A DNA stretch of 64,000 nucleotides, from NCBI GenBank assembly GCA_036835325.1, contig DAITMF010000006.1, positions 1-64,000 of the forward strand, read 5' to 3'. Of this stretch, positions 36,890 to 46,602 are shown piece by piece. Positions within the stretch are counted from its first letter, which is position 1. Every line of letters begins with the position of its first letter. A program made the translations under genes and the position numbers. A model generated the notes under the pieces. It worked only from the letters and a program-made list of their open reading frames with translations, ran no database searches and had not been told where the DNA came from. This DNA comes from CAMCHP01 sp036835325. GTDB lineage: Bacteria; Bacteroidota; Bacteroidia; Flavobacteriales_D; Sanyastnellaceae.

Positions 36890-38230
36890 TTAGCGTCGTC
36901 CGCGCATTCCACGAAGGTTTCCGGCAAGGTTTGCCATGCGGCTTTTACCGGTCATCATGCGCATCATTTTGCGGGTTTCTTCGAATTGTTTGATGAGTTT
37001 ATTAACGTCATTGACGGTGGTTCCGCTGCCTGCGGCGATGCGCTTGCGGCGGCTTCCGTCAATGATGTTGGGGTCTTTTCGTTCGGCTGGCGTCATAGAG
37101 TGGATGATGGCTTCAACGCTTTTAAAGGCGTCGTCTTCAATTTGAACATCGCGCAGCGCCTTGCCCATACCCGGAATCATACCCAATAGGTCTTTCACAT
37201 TGCCCATCTTCTTGATTTGATCAAGCTGGTCAAGGAAGTCGTTGAAGTCAAAGGTGTTCTTTTCAATTTTCGACTGAAGCTGACGGGCCTTCTCTTCGTC
37301 GAACTGTTCTTGGGCGCGTTCTACGAGCGACACTACGTCACCCATGCCGAGGATACGGTCAGCCATGCGCTTGGGGTAGAAGAGGTCCAATGCGTCCATC
37401 TTCTCACCGGTACCCACGAATTTGATTGGTTTATTGACCACCGCCTTGATTGACAGAGCCGCACCACCGCGCGTATCGCCATCGAGTTTGGTGAGAACAA
37501 CACCGTCGAAATTGAGCCGTTCATTGAAGGTCTTGGCTGTGTTCACAGCATCCTGACCGGTCATGGCGTCAACAACAAATAAGGTTTCTGAGGGATTGAT
37601 CGCGCGCTTTACCGCTTCAATCTCGTTCATCATGTCGTCGTCAATGGCCAAACGACCGGCGGTGTCAACGATGACGACATTGTACCCTTTGCTTTTGGCG
37701 TGGGCAATGGCATTGGTCGCGATGGATACGGCATCCTTGTTCTCGCGCTCACTGTACACATCCACCCCAATTGAAGCTCCAACGACATGAAGTTGATCAA
37801 TCGCAGCCGGACGGTAAATGTCGCACGCAACCAACAGCGGTCGCTTGCCTTTTTTGCTTTTCAGCCAATTGGCCAACTTCCCCGAGAAGGTGGTCTTACC
37901 TGAACCTTGCAAGCCCGACATCAGTATAACGCCCGGATTGCCTTGGTAATTGATGTCGCTGTGTTCGCCGCCCATGAGCTCGGTGAGCTCTTCGTGGGTG
38001 ATTTTGATCAGCAATTGACCCGGCTTTACAGCAGTAAGCACATCACGGCCAAGCGCTTGCTCTTTTACACGGGTGGTAAAGTCTTTGGCGGTTTTGAAAT
38101 TGACGTCGGCATCAAGCAGTGCGCGACGCACCTCCTTTAGGGTTTCGGCAACGTTTACCTCGGTAATTTGGCCTTCGCCTTTGAGTACCTTAAACGCCCG
38201 TTCGAACCGGTCTTGTAATCCTTCAAACAT
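36890..38230 (-). CDS. ffh: Signal recognition particle protein Ffh
   Basis: 446 residues from ATG 38230 (MFEGLQDRFERAFKVLKGEG, the usual Ffh opening); a TTG two codons upstream is less likely. NG domain: G1 loop GLQGSGKTTFSGKLANWL, CDIYRPAAIDQL, VDTAGRLAIDDDMM, TKLDGDTRGGAA. M domain from about 325 (GMGDVVSLVERAQEQF, LGMIPGMGKA) with a Met/Arg-rich C-terminal tail (MRMMTGKSRMANLAGN) that binds 4.5S RNA and signal peptides. First gene of the operon ffh-folD-ribD-EamA, all leftwards, driven by the TATTTTTG element 20 bases upstream. Confidence 0.97.
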   Translation of the reverse strand: MFEGLQDRFERAFKVLKGEGQITEVNVAETLKEVRRALLDADVNFKTAKDFTTRVKEQALGRDVLTAVKPGQLLIKITHEELTELMGGEHSDINYQGNPGVILMSGLQGSGKTTFSGKLANWLKSKKGKRPLLVACDIYRPAAIDQLHVVGASIGVDVYSERENKDAVSIATNAIAHAKSKGYNVVIVDTAGRLAIDDDMMNEIEAVKRAINPSETLFVVDAMTGQDAVNTAKTFNERLNFDGVVLTKLDGDTRGGAALSIKAVVNKPIKFVGTGEKMDALDLFYPKRMADRILGMGDVVSLVERAQEQFDEEKARQLQSKIEKNTFDFNDFLDQLDQIKKMGNVKDLLGMIPGMGKALRDVQIEDDAFKSVEAIIHSMTPAERKDPNIIDGSRRKRIAAGSGTTVNDVNKLIKQFEETRKMMRMMTGKSRMANLAGNLRGMRGRR

Positions 38231-38250
38231 TGTCAATATCCTTAAGGTTG

Positions 38251-38258
38251 CAAAAATA
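38251..38258 (-). promoter_or_regulatory. -7 promoter element (TATTTTTG) of the ffh operon
   Basis: Minus-strand match to TAnnTTTG, 20 bases upstream of the ffh ATG at 38230. Confidence 0.6.
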
Positions 38259-38304
38259 GCGAATCGCGCCCAAAGGATGAATGTTCATTGTTCTACAATG
38301 TGCA

Positions 38305-40353
38305 CTAGCGCACGCCGGTCACCGTAAATTCGGTGCGGCGGTTGAGGGCACGTCCCTCTGTGTTACCGTTGTCGGCGATGGGTCTGTCAGGGCCGTAACC
38401 TTTGGCGCTAACCCGTTTGCCTGGCACCCCTTTGCGTTCAAGGTAACCCTTCACTTCGAAGGCACGGTCCATGGAGAGTGCCATGTTCGCATCGCGACCG
38501 CCTTGACTGTCGGTATGGCCGCCGATCTCGACGGTAATTCCGGGGTTCTCCATGAGGTATTCGGCAAACTCATCAAGGATGAGCATCGATGTTCGGTTGA
38601 TGTCAGAACTGTTGGTTGCGTAGTAAATGTCAGGGATGACGAAGCTCTTGGCCTTGGCCACTTTTTCTGCAGTCACATCAATTTTCACAACGCTTGGCTG
38701 AACCGTCTCGTCTTTATTGACCACCAAGTGGCTATTGAACGCAGTACCTTCACCCGAAACCGTTACGACGACGTCTTCTCCACGTGACACGTTCACGACT
38801 GTGGCATACACTCCATCGTCGGTGCTGACTTCAACTTCTTCGACTTGCTTGCTCTGGACGTACTTCAATTTCACTTTGGCATCTTCTGGCACTTCGCCAC
38901 CATTGTTGGTTACGCGGCCTTTTAAAATCATCACCTTGTCTGGCCGAGCTTCTTCCGGGAGGTTGAAAGAGAAGATGTCAAGTCCTTTCACTCCATCGCG
39001 TCTGCGGCTGGCGAAAAAAGCTTCATCACCGTCGGCACTCACAATCATACCGTGTTCGTCGTCTTTGGTATTGATGGGGGCACCAAGGTTTTTTGGCGTG
39101 GTCCAGCTGCCATCTTCATTTTGGCGGGTGTACCAAATGTCAAATCCGCCACCGCCCGGTTGACGGTCGCTGGCGAAGTACAAGGTTCGGCTATCCGAGT
39201 GCATGAACGGAGCCTTTTCGTTGAATTTGGTATTGATATCGGGGATGTTTTGGGCTGGCCCCCAGCTGCCATCGGCTTGACGCTCACAGAAGAAGATGTC
39301 AGACGATGGATTTCCATTCGCGTCGGGAGTGCTGTTTTCGCGAACGGTTGCGAAAAACAGGTGTTTTCCATCGCCGCTAAGTGAGGGTTGGCTTTCCCAC
39401 CCCATATCGGTGTTAACAGATGGCCCAAGGTTTTCAAGCGGCGTCCAGCTGTAGCTTGGTTTTCCGGTCACTTCGTCGTTCCCTAAGGTGTAGCGCGTGA
39501 CGTACAGATCGAAGTTCTCCGGATTACCGGCAACCGGATTGCGCTTTGCAATGAAAAGTTCTTTGTTGTCAACAGAAATACTGGCACCTCCGTAACTATC
39601 TCCTTCGTTGAATGGGGAAGGAAGGGGATCACCCGAATTGAACGCGCTGTTGATGTCACTCCGTATTGACCATGTGAACTCTTCAATTGATCGGGTTACG
39701 ACATCACCCTTGAGTTTACGCTCCAATCTACGGGTGAAAAACATAATCTCGCCGTCGGGCGAAAGGGCAGGGAGGTAGTCGTCGTCGGTCGATGATACAC
39801 CATTCACCACTTCAATTTTCACCTTGTCAACGTTCTTTTCAAAGTCGCGCCAGAACTCAATAAACGGCAAGGTTTCTTCGACTTCCGTGTACTTCTTTTC
39901 GTAATCGCGGTCAAACTTACTGGGGTCATCGTCAGGGAAGCGTAGAAATTTCTGAAAAGCACTTACGGCCTCTGCGTATTCACGATTGGCGTAGTGAATG
40001 GCACCGAGGTAATACCATGCCGAAGCGTGGTAGCTCTCGCACTTCTGGTGCAAACGTTTCAGATAGCTTTGAGCTTCGCCAAAGCTGCCGCCGTCGCGTT
40101 TCGCACGTTTGAATGCGGATGAGCCCAACTCGTACAAACAAACGAGGCAGCCGTCTTCGCTTTCAAGAACGTCTTCATAGAAACCACGACGCTCATCGGC
40201 ACCGTATTTCTTTGTGTCGGCTGCCTTTTCAAGCAGCTTCAGTGTTTTCGATGACTCCGATTGAAAGTCACACTCGTTTTGCGCAGTTGCATTTCCACTT
40301 GCTAAGACGACAAGCATAAGCACGGCGGCAATGGTAAAAGGTGGTTTGTTCAT
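38305..40353 (-). CDS. PorE-like protein: TPR, PD40 propeller, regulatory-like domain, OmpA C-terminus
   Basis: 682 residues from ATG 40353, where a signal peptide starts (MNKPPFTIAAVLMLVVLASGNATAQ). Domain order: helical TPR-like region (about 30-190), WD40/PD40 propeller blades (about 205-500: YLPALSPDGEIMFFTRR, QPSLSGDGKHLFFATV, FMHSDSRTLYFASDRQPG, MIVSADGDEAFFASRRRDG), a short beta-sandwich (about 505-580, ILKGRVTNNGGEVPEDA) and an OmpA-type peptidoglycan-binding domain (about 585-682, VEIGGHTDSQGG ... NRRTEF). This is the layout described for the T9SS component PorE of Porphyromonas gingivalis. Similar proteins are numerous in Bacteroidota, so orthology is not proven. The gene lies 28 bases after the AsmA-like gene. 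Confidence 0.88.
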   Translation of the reverse strand: MNKPPFTIAAVLMLVVLASGNATAQNECDFQSESSKTLKLLEKAADTKKYGADERRGFYEDVLESEDGCLVCLYELGSSAFKRAKRDGGSFGEAQSYLKRLHQKCESYHASAWYYLGAIHYANREYAEAVSAFQKFLRFPDDDPSKFDRDYEKKYTEVEETLPFIEFWRDFEKNVDKVKIEVVNGVSSTDDDYLPALSPDGEIMFFTRRLERKLKGDVVTRSIEEFTWSIRSDINSAFNSGDPLPSPFNEGDSYGGASISVDNKELFIAKRNPVAGNPENFDLYVTRYTLGNDEVTGKPSYSWTPLENLGPSVNTDMGWESQPSLSGDGKHLFFATVRENSTPDANGNPSSDIFFCERQADGSWGPAQNIPDINTKFNEKAPFMHSDSRTLYFASDRQPGGGGFDIWYTRQNEDGSWTTPKNLGAPINTKDDEHGMIVSADGDEAFFASRRRDGVKGLDIFSFNLPEEARPDKVMILKGRVTNNGGEVPEDAKVKLKYVQSKQVEEVEVSTDDGVYATVVNVSRGEDVVVTVSGEGTAFNSHLVVNKDETVQPSVVKIDVTAEKVAKAKSFVIPDIYYATNSSDINRTSMLILDEFAEYLMENPGITVEIGGHTDSQGGRDANMALSMDRAFEVKGYLERKGVPGKRVSAKGYGPDRPIADNGNTEGRALNRRTEFTVTGVR

Positions 40354-40381
40354 CGTTTCAGTCCCTACAATCCTTGTGCCA

Positions 40382-43213
40382 TTAGGGTTTTTCAGCTGCT
40401 TCAATAACGGCATCGGCCCGGTTTTTCGCATCATTTACAATGCCATCGGCTTGTTTTCGAGCTTGATCAATGGCTTTTTGGCGTGCTTTATCGGCTTCTT
40501 GGCGCAATTTATCGGCTGCAGCTCTTTTGGCCGCACGTTCAAGTGGATTTTTTGCACTGTCTTCCACTTTTTGGGCTTCGTTGTAGGCTTGATTGCGCAC
40601 GTTGTCGGCTGCTTTGGTTGCTTCAGCTACCAAGTCGTTGGCGCGTTTTTGAGCGTCAGCAATGATTTTATCGGCTTCTGCCCGTGCTTTGGCAATGGCC
40701 TCGTCGCGCACTTCGTCGATTTTCTCTTCTACGGCTTCTTTGACCGTTTCTTTGATCTGTTCTTTCAGATTTTCTTTCTGCTCTTGTAGGGCATCGCCGT
40801 AGTTGCCTTTGACAATAGGCTTGTCAACAGTTCCTGTAACTTTTAATATCACCGGAATCTTGGTTCCCACCGATACGTTGCTGCCGAGTTTGTCGTTAAT
40901 GCCTTGCAAAAGCGTCGATGCCTGACCGGCTAAATTCCCGGGCAGTAAGGACATTGGCACGGTCATTTTCACGTTGTAGTCAAGTTCTTGAGAGAAGCTC
41001 ATGCTGCCATCAATGGTGGTTTCGATGCCTTCGAGTTTAATCTTGAAGGGGTCAACAATCACCCGGCCGTCTTCAAAACGGTAACTGAGGTTCAAATCGT
41101 TGATGGTTTGCTTTGCGAGTCGTTCAATGCCCAACTCTGACGCGAGTTTGTTGAGAGGTTCGAATTTTTCAATGTGGATTTGTGCAGTCTGCAGTCGTCC
41201 GCCTCCACTGAGCGTTGACTCAATGGGCGTCATTTCCGCGTCCAAAGCCCCTTTCAATTTCATGGTGGTAGTAAACTTACCCGTCGTACTTTTTGCAATG
41301 GGCGCCATTTTTTCAATGGTGTAGAAGCTGTTCACCGTTTGCTGAATATCGAGGTTTTTCATGGCAAAATCCATGTCAATGGTGGGTTGCTCGGGTTTGC
41401 TGTCGTAGCTGCCATCCAAAACAATACTTCCTCCCAAAACGTCCATTCCCAATCCACTCAACAGCGCACGTCCATCCCTCAAAACAATCCTACCGGCTGT
41501 GTTTGAAATGGTCAAATCATCGTAGAGAAGTTCATCGAAGCGCGCAGTAAGTTTGAAATCAAGGTTCTCCGGTAGTCGAATCACACTAAGTGAGGAGCTG
41601 TCAGCCGAAGCATTCGATGCTGAAGTTGTATCGGCCGCACTGTCTTCCATAAACGCGTTGAGGTTCATGAATTTTGAACGCACCTGGAAGTTTCCACTGA
41701 GCAGTTCATCGCGAAGTGCATACTGCACAATGTTGTCGATGCGGCCTTGAGCCGATAGATCGGTCTCACCGATTTGCGCTTCAAACTGAGTAAGTTCAGC
41801 GAAGGCCGGACTAAACTTGAGGTACATGGCGCTCACATCGGCCGTATACGGCAAACTGTCGGAGGCGAGTCGGGTATCGAGCAAAATAAGTTCACCACCG
41901 GCCTCGACGTCGTCGTAACGCTCTTCATCAAGCGCAGACATCCGGCCTTTGAAACGCAAATCGGCAGTCAAGGAGCCGGTTAGCGCATCGCCTTCTTCCA
42001 ACGGAACGACTTCTTTCAGCTTCTCGAAGTCGATTTTGGCTTTTACATCACAGTCAACCAAAGGGTCGGTGTATGGGTTCTTTAAATGAAGTTTAACATC
42101 AATAGGGTTCTTGGCAATCTCCATGTAAAACTTGTCAAGATCAACCGTCATGGCATCGCTGTCAATGCCTTCCGAAGCATCTACGCGAAGGTCAATTGCG
42201 ATGTTTTCAACCGATTCAGGTAAGTCAGGATAATTGAACCGGCCATTGTTCACATTGAGGTTGATGGCAAACCCGGGCATTGTGGTGTCGTTGTATCGAC
42301 CTCTGACAAATCCATTGAAATCAACGCTGCCGTTTGCAGAAACGCCTTCAAGGTCTTGTGCAAACTCGGCGGGGATTAGCGAAAGCAGTGTAAGGAGGTC
42401 GCTTCCGGCAGAGCTGAATGAAATATCCATGTCAATGTCGTCGGCAGGCATCGCAACCCAACCGTCGGCTTTCAGTGGGAATCGGTTCACAACGAGTTCG
42501 TTCTCCTTGAACGTATACTTCGCCTGAGCATTGTCGATTTCAAGGTCGGCCATAAGCGCTGCACGCGCGCTCTGCATGTACCGTATGCCATCGTAGACTA
42601 CGTCAATGCGTTCGATTTCAGTCTTGGTTGACAGCGTGAAAACGTCGAGTGTGAAATCACCCGAACCCGTGTGGTTCATCCCTTCGATTTCCATGCGCAT
42701 CGGAAAGGTGGCGTCGTCGTAGTAAATCGACGCATTGTTCAAGCTGTACGCCTTGAGGTTCATGGCGAACCCGCCGCCGGTGTCGCCCGTTTCTTCAGTT
42801 GTTTCAGTTGCAGTGCTGTCTGTTTTGGCGATGTCGTAATTGGCGCGGCCATCGGCAAATACACGAACATCAATGACCGGACGTTCAAGCCTTATTTCGT
42901 TGATGGCAATGGTATCGCCGAACACACTCCAAAGGTCAATGGTGGCGCTTACTTCATCGGCTGCCACCAGCTTCACACCTTCAAAGTCACCCGTGCCTGT
43001 GAGTGAAAGCTGTTCAATGGTCAAGCTCAGGTTCGGAAAACTGCTCAAGAGCGAAAGCGAAACGTCGTCAAACGCCAATACGGCGGTCAGATTTTCGTTA
43101 GCTGCATCCTGCACAGCTTGCTTGATTTTCCCTTTGAATGCGAAGGGGAGCGCAATAATGGCCGCTAGAAGCACAACCACTAGGATGACAAAAACTTTTA
43201 AGAACTTTTTCAT
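40382..43213 (-). CDS. AsmA-family protein with long coiled-coil tail
   Basis: 943 residues. Membrane anchor at 5-27 (LKVFVILVVVLLAAIIALPFAF), then an AsmA N-terminal region (NLTAVLAFDDVSLSLLSSFP, LTIEQLSLTGTGDFEGVKL) and a long beta-rich groove-like body. The AsmA C-terminal region appears at about 640-790 (TTTMKLKGALDAEMTPIEST, VDPFKIKLEGIETTIDGSMS). The last 140-150 residues are an Ala/Lys/Glu/Asp-rich helix built of short repeats (KARAEADKIIADAQKRANDL), without parallel in standard AsmA. AsmA-like proteins bridge the periplasm and move phospholipids. Followed closely by the PorE-like gene, so the two are probably one operon. Confidence 0.88.
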   Translation of the reverse strand: MKKFLKVFVILVVVLLAAIIALPFAFKGKIKQAVQDAANENLTAVLAFDDVSLSLLSSFPNLSLTIEQLSLTGTGDFEGVKLVAADEVSATIDLWSVFGDTIAINEIRLERPVIDVRVFADGRANYDIAKTDSTATETTEETGDTGGGFAMNLKAYSLNNASIYYDDATFPMRMEIEGMNHTGSGDFTLDVFTLSTKTEIERIDVVYDGIRYMQSARAALMADLEIDNAQAKYTFKENELVVNRFPLKADGWVAMPADDIDMDISFSSAGSDLLTLLSLIPAEFAQDLEGVSANGSVDFNGFVRGRYNDTTMPGFAINLNVNNGRFNYPDLPESVENIAIDLRVDASEGIDSDAMTVDLDKFYMEIAKNPIDVKLHLKNPYTDPLVDCDVKAKIDFEKLKEVVPLEEGDALTGSLTADLRFKGRMSALDEERYDDVEAGGELILLDTRLASDSLPYTADVSAMYLKFSPAFAELTQFEAQIGETDLSAQGRIDNIVQYALRDELLSGNFQVRSKFMNLNAFMEDSAADTTSASNASADSSSLSVIRLPENLDFKLTARFDELLYDDLTISNTAGRIVLRDGRALLSGLGMDVLGGSIVLDGSYDSKPEQPTIDMDFAMKNLDIQQTVNSFYTIEKMAPIAKSTTGKFTTTMKLKGALDAEMTPIESTLSGGGRLQTAQIHIEKFEPLNKLASELGIERLAKQTINDLNLSYRFEDGRVIVDPFKIKLEGIETTIDGSMSFSQELDYNVKMTVPMSLLPGNLAGQASTLLQGINDKLGSNVSVGTKIPVILKVTGTVDKPIVKGNYGDALQEQKENLKEQIKETVKEAVEEKIDEVRDEAIAKARAEADKIIADAQKRANDLVAEATKAADNVRNQAYNEAQKVEDSAKNPLERAAKRAAADKLRQEADKARQKAIDQARKQADGIVNDAKNRADAVIEAAEKP

Positions 43214-43237
43214 GGCTTCGCAGGGTGAATTTCAACT

Positions 43238-43245
43238 CAAAGGTA
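43238..43245 (-). promoter_or_regulatory. -7 promoter element (TACCTTTG) of the AsmA/PorE-like operon
   Basis: Minus-strand full match to TAnnTTTG 24 bases before the AsmA start. A TTTG at 43263-43266 on the same strand is spaced 17 bases away and would serve as -33, giving the best complete promoter in the window. Confidence 0.68.
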
Positions 43246-43314
43246 GCAGTTTCAAAGGGCTTCAAATGCAATGAACGGCGGTAAATACGTACTTTCGTTT
43301 CCCAATTTTTCCGA

Positions 43315-44880
43315 ATGCCAGAAACGGTTCGCATCCGACTTTCACCTGAAGAAGCCTTTTCACCTGAACACCTACGCAGAGCGGTGATGAAGGCTGCAGG
43401 AAAACGCGCTGACGCACCCAATGCGTTTCGCGTGCGAAAGCGTTCGCTGGATGCTCGCAAAGCGCCGGTTTATCAATTGGAGGTGGAGGTTTTTGGGATG
43501 GATGAGCAGCCCAATGACCTCACCGAAAATCCGACCGAAAACACCGTTCATGGCGCCCCTGAAGTGGCCATTATTGGTATGGGACCGGCCGGACTTTTTG
43601 CCGCACTTCGACTCATCCAACTCGGTTTGAAACCCGTCATCTTTGAACGGGGGAAGGATGTGCGAGCACGGCGACGCGATTTGGCGCAACTGACCCGAGA
43701 GCACGTGGTCAATGAAGATTCAAACTATTGCTTCGGGGAAGGAGGAGCGGGCACCTACTCGGATGGAAAACTCTACACCCGCAGCCTGAAGCGTGGCGAT
43801 GTTCGGCGCGTACTTGAGTGGTTTGTGACCTTCGGTGCCGATGCAGATATCCTTGTTGATGCGCATCCGCATATCGGTACCAACCGATTGCCGCAAATCA
43901 TCTCCGCCATCCGCGAAGCGGTTATTGCGGCAGGAGGTGTAGTGCATTTTGATACCCGGGTGCTTGACATCGAAACAGCTGGTGGGAAGGTCACAGGTTT
44001 GGAAACCACGCGGGGTCGATTTGCTGCAGAACATGTGATTTTGGCAACCGGTCACAGCGCCCGCGATGTTTTTAGGTTGATTCACCGCAAAGGCTGGCAA
44101 CTTGAAGCCAAGCCCTTTGCATTGGGGGTGCGGGTTGAGCATCCTCAGGCGTTGATTGATAAAATTCAGTACCACTGTGAGTCAAACGAATTCCTTCCAC
44201 CTGCTTCGTACAGTTTGGTTCACCAAGTGGAAGGAAAGGGGGTGTACTCCTTTTGCATGTGTCCGGGCGGTATCATTGCGCCGTGTGCCACATCTCCCGG
44301 AGAGGTTGTTACCAATGGCTGGTCGCCGTCGCGCCGAAACAACCCTTTCGCCAATTCGGGCATGGTCGTGAGCGTTGAGCTTGATGATTTTAAGGCATAC
44401 GGTTTTGAAGGTCCGCTGGCGGCGATGGAGTTTCAATCGATGGTTGAGCGCGCATGTTGCGAAGCTGCGGGCGGCACTCAAGCGGCTCCCGCACAACGTT
44501 TGACCGATTTTGTGCGGGGCGTCAAGTCAGGCTCGTTGCCTACCTGTTCGTACAAACCCGGTTTGGTATCGGTGAACCTCCGAGAGTTGCTCCCCAAAGA
44601 AATAGCCGATCGCTTGGCTGAAGGGTTTGAGGCATTTGGTAAGAAAATGCGCGGTTTTATGACATCCGAAGCGGTGGTGGTGGCGCCTGAGAGCCGTACA
44701 TCTTCCCCTGTGCGCATCCCTCGAGAAAAAGAAAGCCTCCAACATCCTGATGTTGAAGGCTTATATCCGTGTGGAGAAGGTGCCGGATATGCAGGTGGCA
44801 TTGCCAGTGCTGCGATGGATGGCATTCGAGTGGCCGATGCCATTGCGGTGCTGCACCATCCGCCGAAGGCGAACCCCTAA
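43315..44880 (+). CDS. FAD-dependent dehydrogenase-like protein (COG2509 type)
   Basis: 521 residues. An N-terminal ~80-residue domain (VRIRLSPEEAFSPEHLRRAV) precedes the Rossmann FAD-binding site VAIIGMGPAGLFAALRLIQL. Next is EDSNYCFGEGGAGTYSDGKL, diagnostic of this uncharacterised flavoprotein family. Further FAD contacts are in ILATGHSARDVF and YPCGEGAGYAGGIASAAMDG near the end. Cytoplasmic; substrate unknown. A -7-like TACTTTCG lies at 43290-43297, 17 bases before the ATG. Its stop codon overlaps that of the convergent barrel gene by four bases. Confidence 0.92.
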   Translation: MPETVRIRLSPEEAFSPEHLRRAVMKAAGKRADAPNAFRVRKRSLDARKAPVYQLEVEVFGMDEQPNDLTENPTENTVHGAPEVAIIGMGPAGLFAALRLIQLGLKPVIFERGKDVRARRRDLAQLTREHVVNEDSNYCFGEGGAGTYSDGKLYTRSLKRGDVRRVLEWFVTFGADADILVDAHPHIGTNRLPQIISAIREAVIAAGGVVHFDTRVLDIETAGGKVTGLETTRGRFAAEHVILATGHSARDVFRLIHRKGWQLEAKPFALGVRVEHPQALIDKIQYHCESNEFLPPASYSLVHQVEGKGVYSFCMCPGGIIAPCATSPGEVVTNGWSPSRRNNPFANSGMVVSVELDDFKAYGFEGPLAAMEFQSMVERACCEAAGGTQAAPAQRLTDFVRGVKSGSLPTCSYKPGLVSVNLRELLPKEIADRLAEGFEAFGKKMRGFMTSEAVVVAPESRTSSPVRIPREKESLQHPDVEGLYPCGEGAGYAGGIASAAMDGIRVADAIAVLHHPPKANP

Positions 44881-46592
44881 AACGAGTAGGTGGCACCCAT
44901 CATGGCATTGAACCGCTGAACGGGGTACAAGGCCCAGAAGGCGTAGCGTGTGGCGAGCATGTTGTTAAACCGCAGCCATCCGCTCAAGCGCTTGTTGTAG
45001 CGGTACTCGATGTTCAGGTTGGCATCAAGGTAGCCATTGAGGTTGATGGTGTAAGTACCATCGTCTTCGAGCACGGCATCGTCATCGCGTACCTGCACGA
45101 GTGATTTTGCACGGCGTTTGCCTTCGCTGAACAAATCGAGGCCGATGAGCAACTTGTCGTCAATGTTGTAAAGGGCCGACAAGGTTAATCGGTTGGTAGG
45201 CTGGTACCAGGCGTAGAGTTCTTGGTTGGTGTCGTACAAGAAGTAGTCACCGCGTGCTTGGAGTCGGAAGTCATCGGTGGTTTTCACTGTGAATTCAGCA
45301 CGGAGGTTGAAAACGGTAAGGTCGTCGTAGAGCGGCGTAAATCGATTTCCGGGCCCTGAAACAGAGTCGTTCACGAAGTACAGAAAATCGTCGAACCGTG
45401 TGGTCGACACACGGAAGTTGAATCCGGCAGCCGCTGAAAGCGCTCCGCGAATACCGCCGTATGCTTCGAGCTTGCGGTTGGTGTTTTCAAAGTTGTCAAT
45501 GCCTGACACCAAGCCGGCATCGGCCCTTAGAAACGGGTTCTGTTGGGTCATTGAATGGAAGTTGTTGATTTCCATCCTTCCCTGAATACCTCCGTAAGGC
45601 ACGAACAAGTCGTCAAGCAAGTGCAGCGACGCTTCAGCCAATGGGTAGAAGTGAAAGGGCGATTCGCTGCGTGCATCGAGCCATAAGCCGGCACCAACCA
45701 TCAACTCCAAAACACCTTTGCGCGTAGTGACCTTGGGTTCGATGTTGATTAAAAGGTTGTTGCGGTCAATCTCTTGATCGGCAAAAAGGCTGTTGAAGGT
45801 GAAGGTGTTGTAGTTGACGCCGAAATCAACCGAGTAGAGGTCGTTCTCAACGTACTTTCGTCCATTCGCTCTGAAATCAACGTTGTTCTCAACGCCACCG
45901 ACAAGGTCGGTGTAGTTGCGAAAACGCACATTGCCGCGGTAGTTGAAGTCGCTTGAGTCGCGGTAGTAGCTTTCAAGGCCAACGCTTCCGGTGAGGCTGT
46001 TGTAGCGAATGCGCAAATCGTCGGTTCGGGCATCGAAGTACAGTTGCGGGTCGATGCCGTAGGCGTGCACCACGTCGCGGTCCCAACGCAAATCACCAAA
46101 AAGTGCGTGCTTTTTGGTCAGTTGACGTCCCCAAATTTGGGCACTGTTGTTCGAGAAGTTGTCGGGGATGCTATCTTCGAGGGCGACGCCACCGTTGCTG
46201 CTAAGGTGTTTGTATTCAACGCCCCAGCTGCCTTTGCGCGAGCGTTCATCCATGTAGTAGACATCGAGCAAGGAAGTGGTGTACACCCCGAACCCTCCGC
46301 GCACATAGCCTCGGTAGAGCTTGGGCAATTTTGGTTCGATGTTGATTTTGGCCGCTTCGATGGTTTTAGGTTCAATTTGAACCATGGGTTTGAATGGCAA
46401 TAGGCTGTATTTGATGGGCGGCAGCTCAACAGCCGATTCTTTCGTTTGTGGCCACGACGAAAGTTTGGCCGAGTTTTTCAAGACGAGCTCCATGGTGCCA
46501 GTAAAGGTCACATCCATTTGGAGTGTATCAGATTGCGCTTGGCTTTGCAAGCATGCCGCAGCAGCAAGGAGGAGGAGTGGTATCCGTTTCAT
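44877..46592 (-). CDS. Outer-membrane beta-barrel protein (TonB-receptor-like barrel without plug)
   Basis: 571 residues from ATG 46592 (signal MKRIPLLLLAAAACLQSQAQ). After about 80 residues containing IEPKTIEAAKINIEPKLPKL the protein is a long series of transmembrane-type strands (RGYVRGGFGVYTTSLLDVYY, WGVEYKHLSSNGG, VNYNTFTFNSLFA, LSALYNIDDKLLIGLDLF) and ends with a barrel-closing strand (NAMMGATYSF). No TonB box or plug domain is seen. Ten bases after the end of the TPR gene, so the two form an operon and probably an outer-membrane/periplasmic complex. Cargo unknown. Confidence 0.85.
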   Translation of the reverse strand: MKRIPLLLLAAAACLQSQAQSDTLQMDVTFTGTMELVLKNSAKLSSWPQTKESAVELPPIKYSLLPFKPMVQIEPKTIEAAKINIEPKLPKLYRGYVRGGFGVYTTSLLDVYYMDERSRKGSWGVEYKHLSSNGGVALEDSIPDNFSNNSAQIWGRQLTKKHALFGDLRWDRDVVHAYGIDPQLYFDARTDDLRIRYNSLTGSVGLESYYRDSSDFNYRGNVRFRNYTDLVGGVENNVDFRANGRKYVENDLYSVDFGVNYNTFTFNSLFADQEIDRNNLLINIEPKVTTRKGVLELMVGAGLWLDARSESPFHFYPLAEASLHLLDDLFVPYGGIQGRMEINNFHSMTQQNPFLRADAGLVSGIDNFENTNRKLEAYGGIRGALSAAAGFNFRVSTTRFDDFLYFVNDSVSGPGNRFTPLYDDLTVFNLRAEFTVKTTDDFRLQARGDYFLYDTNQELYAWYQPTNRLTLSALYNIDDKLLIGLDLFSEGKRRAKSLVQVRDDDAVLEDDGTYTINLNGYLDANLNIEYRYNKRLSGWLRFNNMLATRYAFWALYPVQRFNAMMGATYSF

Positions 46593-46602
46593 GGTGTTCG
46601 GC

